Source: Chara braunii
Taxonomy: Eukaryota > Streptophyta > Charophyceae > Charales > Characeae
Direction: 5' to 3'
DNA: 20,882 nt
Assembly: GCA_003427395.1 (NCBI GenBank)
Contig: BFEA01000161.1
Location: 778,879-799,760, forward strand
Positions 1 through 8,125 of this stretch are shown here, one piece after another (position 1 is the first letter of the stretch; each line of letters begins with the position of its first letter). The notes beneath the pieces are model-generated. The model was given only the letters and a program-made list of their open reading frames with translations, did no database searches and was not told where the DNA came from. A program made the translations under genes and the position numbers.

Positions 1-43
<43 letters not shown>

Positions 44-109
44 GGAACAAGTCTCCCATCTATTCGTGGGGAGCAGCACGTGCTGGGAACCGGGCCCAGC
101 GTCCCATAT
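1..109 (-). mobile_element. SINE-A copy with poly(A) tail, cut by window edge
   Basis: Read on the minus strand, this is a short unit that starts near ATATGGGACGCTGGGC, carries a hairpin (GCTGGG, 7-nt loop, CCCAGC), the palindrome CAGCACGTGCTG and the box CTGCTCCCCACGAATAG, and ends in a poly(A) tail seen here as T at 1-42. The same unit occurs at 13158-13249, 19572-19726 and 19771-19870. It encodes no protein. The A tail and dispersed copies indicate retroposition by a LINE machinery. The tail runs off the window, so no target duplication can be tested. Confidence 0.75.
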
Positions 110-149
110 GGAAAGTTTTACATAGAAGTTTTGAAAATTTGGGATATTT

Positions 150-400
150 ACCCGGCTTTGGCTAAGAAAAATTTGAACTACTTAGCAAATTACTACGACG
201 AACTTCAAGAATGAGCAAAGTTTAGAAAACGACTCAGAACCCCCCCATCAATCCTCTTTACCTCTGGCAAGACTTACTGTAGCAGAGCCACCGTCTCCGC
301 TGCTGCTGTACCCTATTTCCGTCCTACAAGCTAGCCCCCTCACTAGTAGGACGCTTGATATCCAACCACCTACTTCTCCATGCACAGGGCCCTTTTGTTT
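150..400 (+). repeat. A block of the modular repeat
   Basis: The segment runs from ACCCGGCTTTGGCTAAG through GACTCAGAACC, GCAAGACTTACTG and CCCCTCACTAGTAGGACGC. Reverse-complement counterparts lie at 15830-16090 (closest, nearly colinear) and 19290-19440. A shorter plus-strand relative lies at 893-1000. The SINE-A unit at 1-109 sits just outside its left end. Confidence 0.75.
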
Positions 401-499
401 TTAGAAGAGCATTCAAATCAAGAAATACCTGCTTTAGAGCCTTTCAGTAGCCCACCCCTACCTGCCTCATCCCTATATCCCGATACTTGGTCTCTACTA

Positions 500-1000
500 G
501 GCCTCATGCCCCCAACTGCTAGGTTACAGAGTGGCATGACCCACCCCAGAAGACTCCCACCTGCTAGGCTACAGGGCAAAACGACCCGCCCCAACTCCGA
601 CCAGCATCGTCTAAGTACCAGCTTACCAAAGGACACTAGAGTGCCTTCCCCACCCTCGACAACTCCCCAGATCTCTCTACCAGGTTTCTTGCCCTCGTAC
701 AACTCGAGTTACAGGGCAGCGCGACCAAGCCCCAACACCGACCAGCGTCGTTCTGGCCTTGTCCATTTGCAAGCCCACGGGGACCCAAGACTACAACAAA
801 TTCCAGACAAGCCACCAATCAGCACCATAATTGTAGATCCGATCACTCAGCTCCTTCGGACGCTGGTTGCAGATATCCCTGGCACATAAAATCCCTCACA
901 ACCCTACTCCGGCAAGTCTTCCTGCGATGAAGCCACCATCTTCACCGCTGCTGTACCCTATTTCCACCCGGCAGGTTAGCCCCATGGCCGCAGAGCGCAT
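500..1000 (+). repeat. Core-motif units and a second, partial A block
   Basis: Three copies of the core motif (TTACAGGGC followed about 20 nt later by CCGACCAGC and GTCGT) begin near 525, 567 and 708. Bases 893-1000 repeat part of the A block (GGCAAGTCTTCCTG, GCTGCTGTACCCTATTTCC). A reading frame of 169 codons crosses this region (380-889), but it is proline/serine-rich low-complexity sequence over repeats and is not called as a gene. Confidence 0.6.
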
Positions 1001-1129
1001 TATCCCCCACCATCGCAACCCCGGCCCCCTGCCACCAGCGCCAGCTTATAAAGATTTTTTTTAATCAGAAAATTCAATCTCATTCAAGAACATATTCAGA
1101 AATAAAAAAGCTATGAAAAACAGAAAGAC

Positions 1130-2015
1130 GAAAATCATAAATAGAGCCACCAACAATCAAACTCATACCCTCGCTATAGACGAGAAACCGCCGCTCAGGC
1201 TTTTAGTCCTCGTACCAGAAATCGCCAGTTCTCACACCCCCCTTGCCGGGGTTACAAGGCAACACAAACTGCCCCAACACCGAATTAACTGTTTTCCGAC
1301 GGGCTGAAAGTATCTTCCTCCCTCGACTACTTCCTTAGCTGCAACCCCCCTAGCGGGTTACAGGGTCACCGCCCCGACATCAACTACGTTGAAAGAGGTG
1401 GTTATGCCTTGGCCTCAATTTCCTCTTGGTCACAGAGCCACTGCTCCAACACCGGCCAACGTCGCCCCACCCTGCCCTTCTAGTAGACTTACTACCCTGA
1501 GCAACCCTTCCTCTACTGGACGAGCCCACCCAAAATTCCTCCAAACCATACTTCCAACTTTCACCTTCCCATTTAAGAAAGCCAAAAGGAAAAAGGACAA
1601 AAACTAGAAGCACTAACAATCCGTCTCCTTCCCTCACCACAGATGAAGGACACGCCGCCCAAGCTTTTAATCCTCGTACCAGAAATGATCAGATCTCATA
1701 CCCCCCCTGCTAGGGTTACAAGGCAACACAAACTGCCTCGGTACCGGCCTAACTGTTTCTGACGAATAGAGAGTGCCTTCCCCCTTAACAACTCCCTTAA
1801 CTGTATGGCCCCTTGAAAGGTTACAGGGTCACCGCCCCGGCAACAGCTATGTCGGGTGAGATGGTTATGCCTTCCACCCTCGGCATAACTTCAATGGCCT
1901 CAAGTTCCCCTGCTCACAGAGCGAATGCTTCAGCACCGGCCAATGTCGTCTCACCCCACCCTTCTGATAATAGACTTACCACCCTGAACCGCCGATCCCT
2001 CCTCTGAGTGAACCC
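1130..2015 (+). repeat. 464-bp diverged tandem duplication with three core motifs per unit
   Basis: TTTTAGTCCTCGTACCAGAAAT at 1201 recurs as TTTTAATCCTCGTACCAG at 1665, a period of 464. Each unit holds core motifs in the same order (near 1248, 1356 and 1431; near 1710, 1816 and 1913) and the phrase GGTTATGCCTT. The units are the plus-strand counterpart of the 500-bp duplication at 17771-18768, which has the same internal order in reverse complement. Open frames here are proline/threonine-rich and inconsistent between units, so coding is unlikely. Confidence 0.7.
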
Positions 2016-2039
2016 CCCCACTTCCCATCTGCATCTAAT

Positions 2040-2633
2040 TCGACCTTTCCCCTTTTGTTTGCAAGTCCACATCCTAGCAAATTTGAACTACAACTTCCGA
2101 AAAACTACATCAGATTTAGAATTAGATCAAAGATGGATAAACGTAGGACATCAATTACACTTTGAGAGAATCAATTTGTAACCCTTTGTAATTCAAAATT
2201 GAGTAATCATCCATTGGGATTAGAGCAAAACTCTGATTTACAAATTTCAGATTAGGAATCTTACTCAGAAAATACGAATTTAAGATTAAGAATCCTGCTC
2301 AGAAATTACAAATTTCAGATTAAGGATCTTGCTCAGAATAGAAAATACGAATTTCATATTAGGGATCAATTACATCCAGAAAATACCTAAGATCTCATGA
2401 ATCAGATTTTAAACAAATCATAATCATAAAAAGTTAAAAACGAAATCGTTCAAAAACAACCTCTGAAAAAAATTCAGAAAAAACAGCCACAACTCTTGAA
2501 AAGTCAAGGGAAAAAATCATGACGAATCAGAAAATTCACGATTGACAGCAAGACATGGAACTCTCACTTAAAATTCTGCTATGTCACATCATTGGAATCC
2601 CAAGAAAATCAAGAATCATGAATTGAAATCATC
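2040..2633 (+). repeat. AT-rich segment with short tandem repeats
   Basis: The sequence is strongly AT-rich and lacks any convincing ORF. Between about 2238 and 2375 a unit of roughly 40 bp is repeated three to four times: ACAAATTTCAGATTAGGAAT, then a variant of CTTGCTCAGAAAATACGAAT. Comparable AT-rich segments occupy the same place in the inverted copies (14290-14700 and 17150-17760). It ends at the LINE insertion point. Confidence 0.6.
2620..2633 (+). repeat. Left target-site duplication of the LINE
   Basis: GAATTGAAATCATC here is repeated exactly at 4483-4496, immediately after the A-rich tail of the LINE. A 14-bp direct repeat flanking a poly(A)-tailed body is the expected product of target-primed reverse transcription. 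Confidence 0.9.
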
Positions 2634-2635
2634 CC

Positions 2636-4042
2636 CTACATTGTGTAGACACCCCTTGGCGGAGTTGGGTTAAGAGGGGGGTAACCAGGGTTCAAGATAT
2701 ATGGGATGCGGAGAGTAGGGAGTGGGTCAGTCCGGGACAGCTAAGAGAAAAGTTACGCTACCGCCAGGCCCTCATAGAAAAAATCCCCCTCGACTGGTGG
2801 AGGATCCTCAGGAAAGGCCCCAAGCTGGAAACAAACGACTGGGTGGCAATTAGAGATCGCCCAGGTGTTGTGGGCAAGATGGTGCAACACGACCCTGACG
2901 GTACCATCAAAATAAACCTCTATCAGGTGAACCAGAACAATGAGATCTAGGCAACCGAAAGGGAGGAAGCAATAATAAACCCTCGACAAGAGCTATTCAG
3001 GATTAGGGTGCTTCAAGATAAACACCACCGGATAGCATTCCTCCCGCGCGTCCCAATTCACCAATTGGCCCTGGACCCAGCCGAATGGACATGGTCAACC
3101 CCTACGAGGAAGGGGAGGAGCTTCACGAAATCCCTGCACAGTCTAACGGTCAAGGCGTCTTATAGGCTCCTCAGACCAAGGCTCCACCAGCGGGACCGGG
3201 TGGAGGACCGATGGCAGAGACACCTAAATATTAGTAAAAATGACCTTAAAAACATTAAATGGTTCTCTATGGCCAAATCCAAACCGGCGAAATTTGCCTC
3301 GCTGCAATGGCATATAGAACACCGTTGTCTTCCGACCAACGATTGGCTCATCAACAGAACCCGACTCGAGCAGATGGGGAGAGCCCTGCCCTGGTGCAGA
3401 CTGTGCACAGACGCCTTCCCGTCCCGGAAAAGGCCCGAGACAATTGAGCACATATTTCTCCAGTGCCCAGGTGCGATTTGGCTCTGGAGATGGTGGGACA
3501 GGATTTGGGACCATTTAGGTACACAATCCCCATGGCCCTGGGACTGGAAAGCCCTGCTTTGTGAAACATGGAATACAGAGGGGCTAGATAATTTTACCAT
3601 CAACATGTTCAAAGTGGGACGCATGGCAGTGCTTTGGGCCCTCTGGAGACGACGCTGCACCTACGAGATGGAAAGAGCACGACTTGACGGACCAGATTTC
3701 ACGGACAGCATTCAACAACAAATCCAAACAGAAATTACTGCAAAATGGGAGATAGTAAAGTCCCAGATACAGACACTGGTCACAAAACATGACATTCAAC
3801 AAAAAATACAAAACTTCAGCTCCGGCTGGCTGGGCGGGGAAGGGGGAGGTAGGATTGGACGAGTGGAATGGAAAGGGGGACAGAAAGCGGGGGAGGATTT
3901 AGAAAGGAACTACAGACTGCTGTTCAATGACTGGAAAAAAATAGATACAGCGATCCCAATGAAACCCGCCCCAGAATTCCCCGACCCCTTTCATTCCCCC
4001 ACAAACTGTATAGTCGATCTACAATGGTACGGGAGGGATTGA
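2636..4042 (+). pseudogene. LINE ORF2 C-terminal region with zf-RVT zinc knuckle, interrupted by TAG
   Basis: One frame runs 468 codons from the truncation point to the TGA at 4040-4042, broken only by a TAG at 2948-2950 (after residues VNQNNEI), probably a decayed glutamine codon. The downstream part can be read as 344 residues from GTG at 3008, but that is not a natural start. The region FASLQWHIEHRCLPTNDWLI followed by CX2C-X14-HX4C (Cys codons at 3395 and 3404, then His and Cys in ETIEHIFLQC) is the signature of the zinc-binding domain found after the reverse transcriptase in plant-type LINEs. In active elements this C-terminal part is thought to help bind template RNA. The polymerase motifs themselves are absent. 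A glycine- and lysine-rich tail follows. It cannot make a functional enzyme. Identification as a LINE C-terminus is strong; the clade is not resolved. Confidence 0.88.
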
Positions 4043-4482
4043 AAGCCAGGCTGGTGGGTGGAGGAAGGAACTAGCAGGAAACTGGTAGCTTTTGGGGGAG
4101 CTGAGACGGGGTAGTGCAACACCGTCAGGGAGGAACTGGTCCAAGATATCAACGCCCTGGTCTGCTCTTGCATAGCACAATGATCTGACAGCGGTACAGC
4201 TGAGAGGAGTACGACAGCCACAGCTAGCCAGAACACGTAGTGCAGGCTAACTTAGGCAGGGGTGAGGGGAGGTACATCCTTCCACAAGGAAGTAATCAAT
4301 GCCGCCCAGTCGGACCTCTCAACCATAATGGGGAGGAGCGTGCGTGAGTCTCAAATGTATTATGTCGACTTGCCGGTGGAAGCGGAACCGGACTGTTGCT
4401 CCCCAGAATGGCAGGAGCCAGAACCGTGAGGTTCTGATTCGATCCAAAAAAAAAAAGAAAAAAAAGAAAAAAAAGAAAGAAA
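4043..4482 (+). other. LINE 3' UTR and A-rich tail
   Basis: This noncoding segment follows the LINE stop codon. Near its end is the box ACCGGACTGTTGCTCCCCAG, shared with the second LINE end at 9557-9620 (minus strand) and partly with SINE-A. A hairpin (4419-4436) lies just before the tail of A runs punctuated by G. Confidence 0.8.
4419..4436 (+). other. Terminal hairpin of the LINE 3' UTR with GNRA-type loop
   Basis: CAGAACC and GGTTCTG form a perfect 7-bp stem around the loop GTGA, which fits the GNRA tetraloop class. It sits about 10 nt before the A tail, where some LINE RNAs carry a structure recognised by their reverse transcriptase. The function is inferred. Confidence 0.5.
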
Positions 4483-4496
4483 GAATTGAAATCATC
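4483..4496 (+). repeat. Right target-site duplication of the LINE
   Basis: Exact second copy of GAATTGAAATCATC (first copy at 2620-2633), directly after the A-rich tail. Confidence 0.9.
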
Positions 4497-4559
4497 GACG
4501 AAAAGTCAACCTCATGATGAAAAGCTTGGTTATCAGAACATTATTTGTAGATTTCAAAT

Positions 4560-4870
4560 TATAAGACAGCCAAGCCACGCGTGGGCTGAATCCTAATCCA
4601 ATAAAAAGCAGCCTCCCATCCCTTCTTCCTCAACCAAGCCACTTACCTCACACCCCTCAAACCCTACCCCTGCGTCTTTGGGGCAGAAAAAACTCCCTTC
4701 CTCCCACTGGTAGCATCTAGGCTCAAAGCAAAGCTAGCACCAAAGACATGAACGGCCATCTTCAATCCCCCCAAGGAAATCGAAAACAGTGTGGCACCCC
4801 CTCGCCAAACCTGTTGACGAGTCGCCACAGGGGGTTCAAAACCACCTTAACTATACCCATACCATACTGT
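4560..4870 (+). repeat. Conserved block of the modular repeat
   Basis: This block aligns with the reverse complement of 13890-14190. Shared landmarks are CTCAAACCCTACCCC, GCGTCTTTGGGG, CTTCCTCCCACTG, GTGTGGCACC and AACCTGTTG, and a GGGGGTTCAAAACC end resembling a Pol III B box (GGTTCGAAACC in the other copy). No A box at a proper distance is convincing, so it is not called a tRNA. Confidence 0.7.
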
Positions 4871-4919
4871 TGAGGAAAAGGGAAGGGTTTTCAAAAAACG
4901 ACGACGACAAGCCCTAACC

Positions 4920-5240
4920 TAGTCCGGTGACTCCACACCCCCCTGCCCATCTGCCCCACCCTCCTCCCCCCTACGTTACCACCCGTGGTTGTTCCCCGTC
5001 ACTGCCCAACACACCCCATCTTCTACCGCGCGCCACCGCATCCCGCCGTCCACCTCGTCGCCAGCTCTCCCATACGTACCCTTCTCTCGCCTCGCGCCCT
5101 TGCGTCTTTGCCCACCGCGTCGCCTGGCTCTCCGGTAGATCCCACGTCGCGCCGCTTCGTCTCCGAAATTGCTCCAGCAGGGGCGCAGCGCTCCCGGTCG
5201 CGCTGCGCCGAGTCGTCGTCGCAGGAGGCACGACCAGCCT
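4920..5240 (+). repeat. CpG-rich end of modular repeat copy 1
   Basis: The stretch is C- and CpG-rich, in sharp contrast with the AT-rich neighbours. Its end (GGGGCGCAGCGCTCCCGGTC, then GCGCTGCGCC) matches the reverse complement of about 13515-13545. Three overlapping frames are open on both strands, which GC-rich sequence gives by chance. A promoter-like role for the ORF at 5244 is possible but unproven. Confidence 0.5.
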
Positions 5241-5243
5241 ACT

Positions 5244-5378
5244 ATGTTGCTGTATAGATTTGCTGGAAGCGCAAAGAGGGCTTTCTCTGTCAAGAGACTC
5301 CTGTGTTCAGTGTCTTCTAGGATTGGTGTGCATTCGGTGTTGTCATTCTGCTTTCAACTTGGCTTTACTCAAGTTTGA
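5244..5378 (+). CDS. Possible first exon with mitochondrial-type presequence
   Basis: From ATG 5244 the frame reads MLLYRFAGSAKRAFSV followed by KRLLCSVSSRIG and stops at TGA 5376-5378. The first 28 residues contain six Arg/Lys, several Ser/Ala/Leu and no acidic residue, the pattern of an N-terminal mitochondrial presequence. The body of a protein is missing, so it would have to be spliced to exons further right. The only nearby donor-like sites (GGTGTGC near 5325) are weak. The same frame can start upstream at 5169, but the extra residues are arginine-rich low complexity. It lies just downstream of a CpG-rich segment, which fits a promoter but also fits chance. No product can be named. Confidence 0.25.
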   Translation: MLLYRFAGSAKRAFSVKRLLCSVSSRIGVHSVLSFCFQLGFTQV

Positions 5379-5441
5379 CCTTCACTGAGCTCTTGCATCT
5401 AGAAAATTTTGTGTTCTCACTTACATGTCCTTTGCAAATAG

Positions 5442-5745
5442 GAAGAAGAAAGAAGAAAGGAAGAGAGAAGAGAGAAGAAAGAACAAAGAAGAAGAAGGAA
5501 AGAGAAGGAAGAAGAGGAAGGAAGAAGGAATGCAGAAGAGGATAAAGAAGCAGGAGGAAGAAGAAGACAGAAGAAGTGGGAGAACAAAGAAGTAGAGGAA
5601 AGAAAAAGGAGGAGAAAAGGACGGAGAAGAGGAAGGAGCACGAGGAGGAATAAGATGCAGGGAGAAGAAAGAAGAAGCAAGACGATGATGAAGGAAGAAG
5701 AAGAAGAAGAAGAAAGAAGAAAGAAGAAAGAAGAAGTAGAACTTA
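5442..5745. repeat. 300-bp purine tract rich in GAA/GGA
   Basis: The plus strand is almost pure A/G here, with very few pyrimidines, as imperfect GAAGAAGAAAGAAGAAAG units. The minus-strand frames are runs of Ser, Phe and Leu and are artefacts of composition. Such tracts can form triplex DNA; that is general knowledge, not something shown here. Confidence 0.9.
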
Positions 5746-6000
5746 CTAGAAAGACGAATACCCAGAGACCGGTAGATAACCTCGCAGAAGATCCCCCATA
5801 AATCTTCTTTCAGGTACGGAGGCATAAATAGGGGATTGGTTGAATTCTGCCTTCGAGAACTGGGTTGTATTTTTCAAGGTTTATGTGGGGGATCCTGGCC
5901 TCATTTAATAGTGACAACTCAGCTGCGGTTACTGAGAATAAAAAGCAGAAAGGAATAAAAACTTATTAAAAAAAAAAGAAAAGGTATTCATCACAGCACC
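5746..6000. other. Unassigned spacer
   Basis: No ORF, repeat or RNA gene recognised. It holds one short A run (5969-5978) and no clear retroposon boundary. Confidence 0.4.
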
Positions 6001-6520
6001 CCCTACCGGTAGTCATCAGCATAACTCCAAGACTGGAAGGGAGCAAAGGTGAGGTGAGGTCTGACTGTGCTGTAAGTTGTAACACAGTGCATGGACGAAC
6101 AGGAAATGCCCAAAACCCTATCCAGAAGAGGGCAGCCGAAGACCAAAGGGCCTACCTAGATCAATTGGTACACACCCATGAACTGTTGAAATGCAAACCC
6201 AAGTTCAAATCCATATGAGGAGAAGCGGGAAGCCTACGGTAGCTGCTATACAGTCTGGAATAGCAAAATCCATAAGGGAGGGAATGTGGCCTAAATGATG
6301 CAAGGGAGCAGCACTTAAACCAATCTAAAGTTCCCCTTAGGAGGAGAGGTCTGACTGTGCTGTAAACTATGCATCGAATAGACACAAGTGCCATAAACCC
6401 TGAATCCAGAAGAGGGCAGTCATAAGTTCTCACAGTCTGGAACAACAACATCATCCGATACGGAGGGAATGGTCCAGACGATGCGGCGGAGCAACACACT
6501 CAAATGAACATCACTTGCTC
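6001..6520 (+). repeat. Imperfect tandem duplication, about 290 bp period
   Basis: GGTCTGACTGTGCTGTAA occurs at 6059 and 6349, each followed by CATAAACCC- or AAAACCC-like sequence and CCAGAAGAGGGCAG. ACAGTCTGGAA occurs near 6249 and 6431, each followed by GGAGGGAATG and GGAGCA-CAC. The second unit is shorter because it lacks the tRNA-like segment at 6148-6216. No coding potential is seen. Confidence 0.7.
6148..6216 (+). repeat. tRNA-like segment (SINE-type)
   Basis: CTACCTAGATCAATTGGTAC resembles a Pol III A box region, and AAGTTCAAATCC about 40 nt later resembles a B box. The segment matches 10440-10525 over the shared phrase ACACCCATGAAC. The ends do not pair as an acceptor stem, so it is a tRNA-derived repeat and not a tRNA gene. 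Confidence 0.5.
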
Positions 6521-6738
6521 TTCTGGATGGACCATCAGTCAAAACTGCAACGTGAAGTATCCAAGACAAACAGCATGGGCTCTGGCAAAGGATGATGTGG
6601 GGGTTGCAGCTGGGCTGTGAACCCTGGCCTTGTGTGCCAACAGAAGCCAAATAAGTGACAGATCAAAAAACACAAGACACTCCTTTCATGAGAAAAAAAA
6701 AACAGTAGCGATACGCAACAGCAGAATTTCTACTACAC
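6521..6738. other. Sequence downstream of the CCDC39 stop
   Basis: No ORF or repeat seen apart from an A run at 6691-6703. On the minus strand it lies 3' of the CCDC39 exon and may include the 3' UTR end. No clear AATAAA signal was found. Confidence 0.3.
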
Positions 6739-6883
6739 GTAAAACCGCAACAACAGATGGATTAAGCTAGCGGTTCGATGGGATGTAAAAAACTGCAATA
6801 GATGGATTAAGATTGCACAGTTCAATGGTATTGTGAAACTGCAATGGATGGATTAAGCTTGCAGTTCGATGGTATGTATTGAC
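6739..6883 (-). repeat. 45-bp tandem repeats spanning the CCDC39 stop codon
   Basis: Three plus-strand units begin with GATGGATTAAG at 6756, 6801 and 6847, and a partial unit precedes them. The third unit encodes, on the minus strand, the last residues SIHTIELQA and the TAA stop. The first two units lie in the 3' UTR and are diverged copies of that coding end (ACCATTGAACTG and CCCATCGAACCG in place of ACCATCGAACTG). Confidence 0.8.
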
Positions 6884-7587
6884 GGAGGTTTGATTGATGA
6901 AGACCGAGGATGCCGGCTGTTTTGCGAGCTACTACTGCTGCTGCCAGAGACTGAGCCGCCGCTCATCCAATCTGACGATCTCATCTTCGACAGCCAGCTT
7001 CCAGATCTGCTTTGCCGGCTGCTTCCTCGAGAGCTGGTGATGCTGCCACTTGGCAGTTTCAGGTTTTCTTCGGTCAATAATCTCTCGATCTCCGGCGCGA
7101 TCTCTTGGTTATCTGCAATGATGACACGCAGCTCTGTCAATATGGACTTGTTCACCTCACGCAGCTCTACCAGTTGCAGGTAATGTTCGATTATCTTTGC
7201 ATCCTGACCTTTTTTCTCCTGCAGCTCTCTTCTCAGCCTCTCGACCTTTGTGCTTGCCCTCCGTTTCTTCTCCTTTTGCTCAAGGGCGTCACGCTCCACG
7301 GCTGTGAGTTTTTCCGAGAGCCGTTCCACGCTGCACTGGATGGTCGCTTCCTCCTTTGCCATCTCATCCAACCTGTTGTCTAATCGTTGCAGCTCCTGAA
7401 TCAAAAGGCGCTCCTCCGTGCGCTCAAGTTTCAATTGGTCATAGGCCTTGTCAAGCATAGCACGCAGCTGATTCTGCTCTTCTTTGAGCTTTGCATTCTC
7501 CACTGGACGGAAACTGGAACGGAAGAGGTTGTTCTGTTCATTCAGTTGGGCCAAAGAGACCTCCAGAGCACGAGTTTCTTTCTCAGC
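6853..7587 (-). CDS. CCDC39: CCDC39/FAP59 homologue, last exon
   Basis: CCDC39 (FAP59 in Chlamydomonas) forms, with CCDC40, the 96-nm molecular ruler along axonemal doublet microtubules. It is needed for inner dynein arms and the nexin-dynein regulatory complex. The exon encodes 244 residues plus TAA. Residues 1 to about 176 are a charged coiled coil (ALEVSLAQLNEQNNLFRSSF near the start, then IEHYLQLVELREVNKSIL and EIERLLTEENLKLP). Residues 180-235 are a Ser/Arg-rich tail (SSRGSSRQSRSGS), and it closes with SIHTIELQA. This order, LxLP followed by a Ser/Arg tail and a short IEL end, matches the CCDC39 C-terminus as I remember it. The exon starts in phase 0 after the acceptor ACATTTCAG; the open frame continues to 7818, but that part is intron read-through. 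Upstream exons were not found, so the gene is partial here. It implies a lineage with motile ciliated cells. Confidence 0.78.
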   Translation of the reverse strand, partial: AEKETRALEVSLAQLNEQNNLFRSSFRPVENAKLKEEQNQLRAMLDKAYDQLKLERTEERLLIQELQRLDNRLDEMAKEEATIQCSVERLSEKLTAVERDALEQKEKKRRASTKVERLRRELQEKKGQDAKIIEHYLQLVELREVNKSILTELRVIIADNQEIAPEIERLLTEENLKLPSGSITSSRGSSRQSRSGSWLSKMRSSDWMSGGSVSGSSSSSSQNSRHPRSSSIKPPSIHTIELQA

Positions 7588-8125
7588 CTGAAATGTGTCC
7601 AGCAGCAGCACAAGGAACACACACCACACACCAACCTTCCCAACTTCGACAGCCGCATGCCGCAGCAGAACAATGTGGCTCAAAAAGACAATGCAGAAGA
7701 ACAAAGAAGAAGGTAAACGATGAAAAGAGGGCAGGGCGTAAGAAAAAAAAGAAAAACGCATTTTTAAATTTTTTTTTTTTAAGATGGCTTGCATGCATGC
7801 AACTAAACGAGAAAACATTCGTCATGAACTTGCTAGCAAGAAACCAAATGCATTTAAAAAAAAACAAAAAAAACAAAAAAAAAACAAATGCATTTCAATT
7901 TTCTATTTTAGAGCACAAGCACAAGCTGCACAACCCATCAGAAAAAAGAAAAGAAAAGGAGCACAACCCATCAGAAAAATGACAGAAAACAAAAAAAAAA
8001 GGAACACAACCCATCAGAAAACAAAAAAAAAGAGCACAACCCATCAGGAATATAACATACAAGAATGAAGCACACTGAAGAGCCTCAATGAAAATTCCTT
8101 TTTTTTTTCTTTTTTTTTTCCAAGT
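7588..8125 (-). other. Intron upstream of the CCDC39 last exon
   Basis: On the minus strand the AG acceptor is at 7588-7589 (GACACATTTCAG before GCTGAG). The read-through peptide of the first 77 residues is hydrophobic and F/L-rich, unlike the coiled coil that follows. The stretch holds several A and T runs (7741-7780, 7856-7886, 8100-8122). The donor was not located, so the intron may extend beyond 8125. Confidence 0.65.
7928..8047 (+). repeat. Four copies of GCACAACCCATCAG separated by A-rich linkers
   Basis: Copies lie at 7928, 7961, 8004 (first base changed) and 8034, spaced 33, 43 and 30 bases and each followed by A-rich sequence. This is a small tandem array inside the putative intron. 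No function is evident. Confidence 0.85.

Larger units (their letters stand above)
2634..4482 (+). mobile_element. 5'-truncated LINE (non-LTR retrotransposon)
   Basis: The body is 1849 bp, flanked by the 14-bp duplication GAATTGAAATCATC and ending in an A-rich tail with scattered G (4446-4482). It contains the C-terminal part of the LINE ORF, including the zinc-knuckle region, followed by a 3' UTR of about 400 bp. Endonuclease and most or all of the reverse transcriptase core are missing, as usual for 5'-truncated copies. The insertion interrupts the AT-rich part of modular-repeat copy 1, so it is younger than that repeat. A related 3' end lies on the minus strand at 9466-10160. Confidence 0.93.
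150..5240 (+). repeat. Long modular repeat, copy 1 (split by a LINE)
   Basis: This stretch has the same module order as the minus-strand sequence at 13470-16435: A block, core-motif and duplicated arrays, AT-rich part, conserved block, then a CpG-rich end. Without the inserted LINE (2634-4482) it is about 3.2 kb. Similarity to the inverted copies is continuous but old, with many substitutions and indels by eye. No terminal repeats or proteins of a known transposon class are visible. It may be a non-autonomous element, a very long LTR or a dispersed satellite; the class is unknown. Confidence 0.6.

Noticed and set aside
380-889. 169-codon plus-strand frame
   Set aside because: Proline/serine-rich low-complexity frame over core-motif repeats. 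It is not kept in the inverted copies and has no domain.
5417-5825. Minus-strand frames rich in Ser, Phe and Leu
   Set aside because: Artefacts of the purine tract.
7588-7818. N-terminal 77 residues of the long minus-strand frame over CCDC39
   Set aside because: Hydrophobic, F/L-rich read-through of intron sequence. A good acceptor (ACATTTCAG) lies exactly where the coiled coil begins.
7928-8047. CRISPR-like array
   Set aside because: Only four 14-base repeats with A-rich linkers in a eukaryotic intron; no spacers or cas genes.
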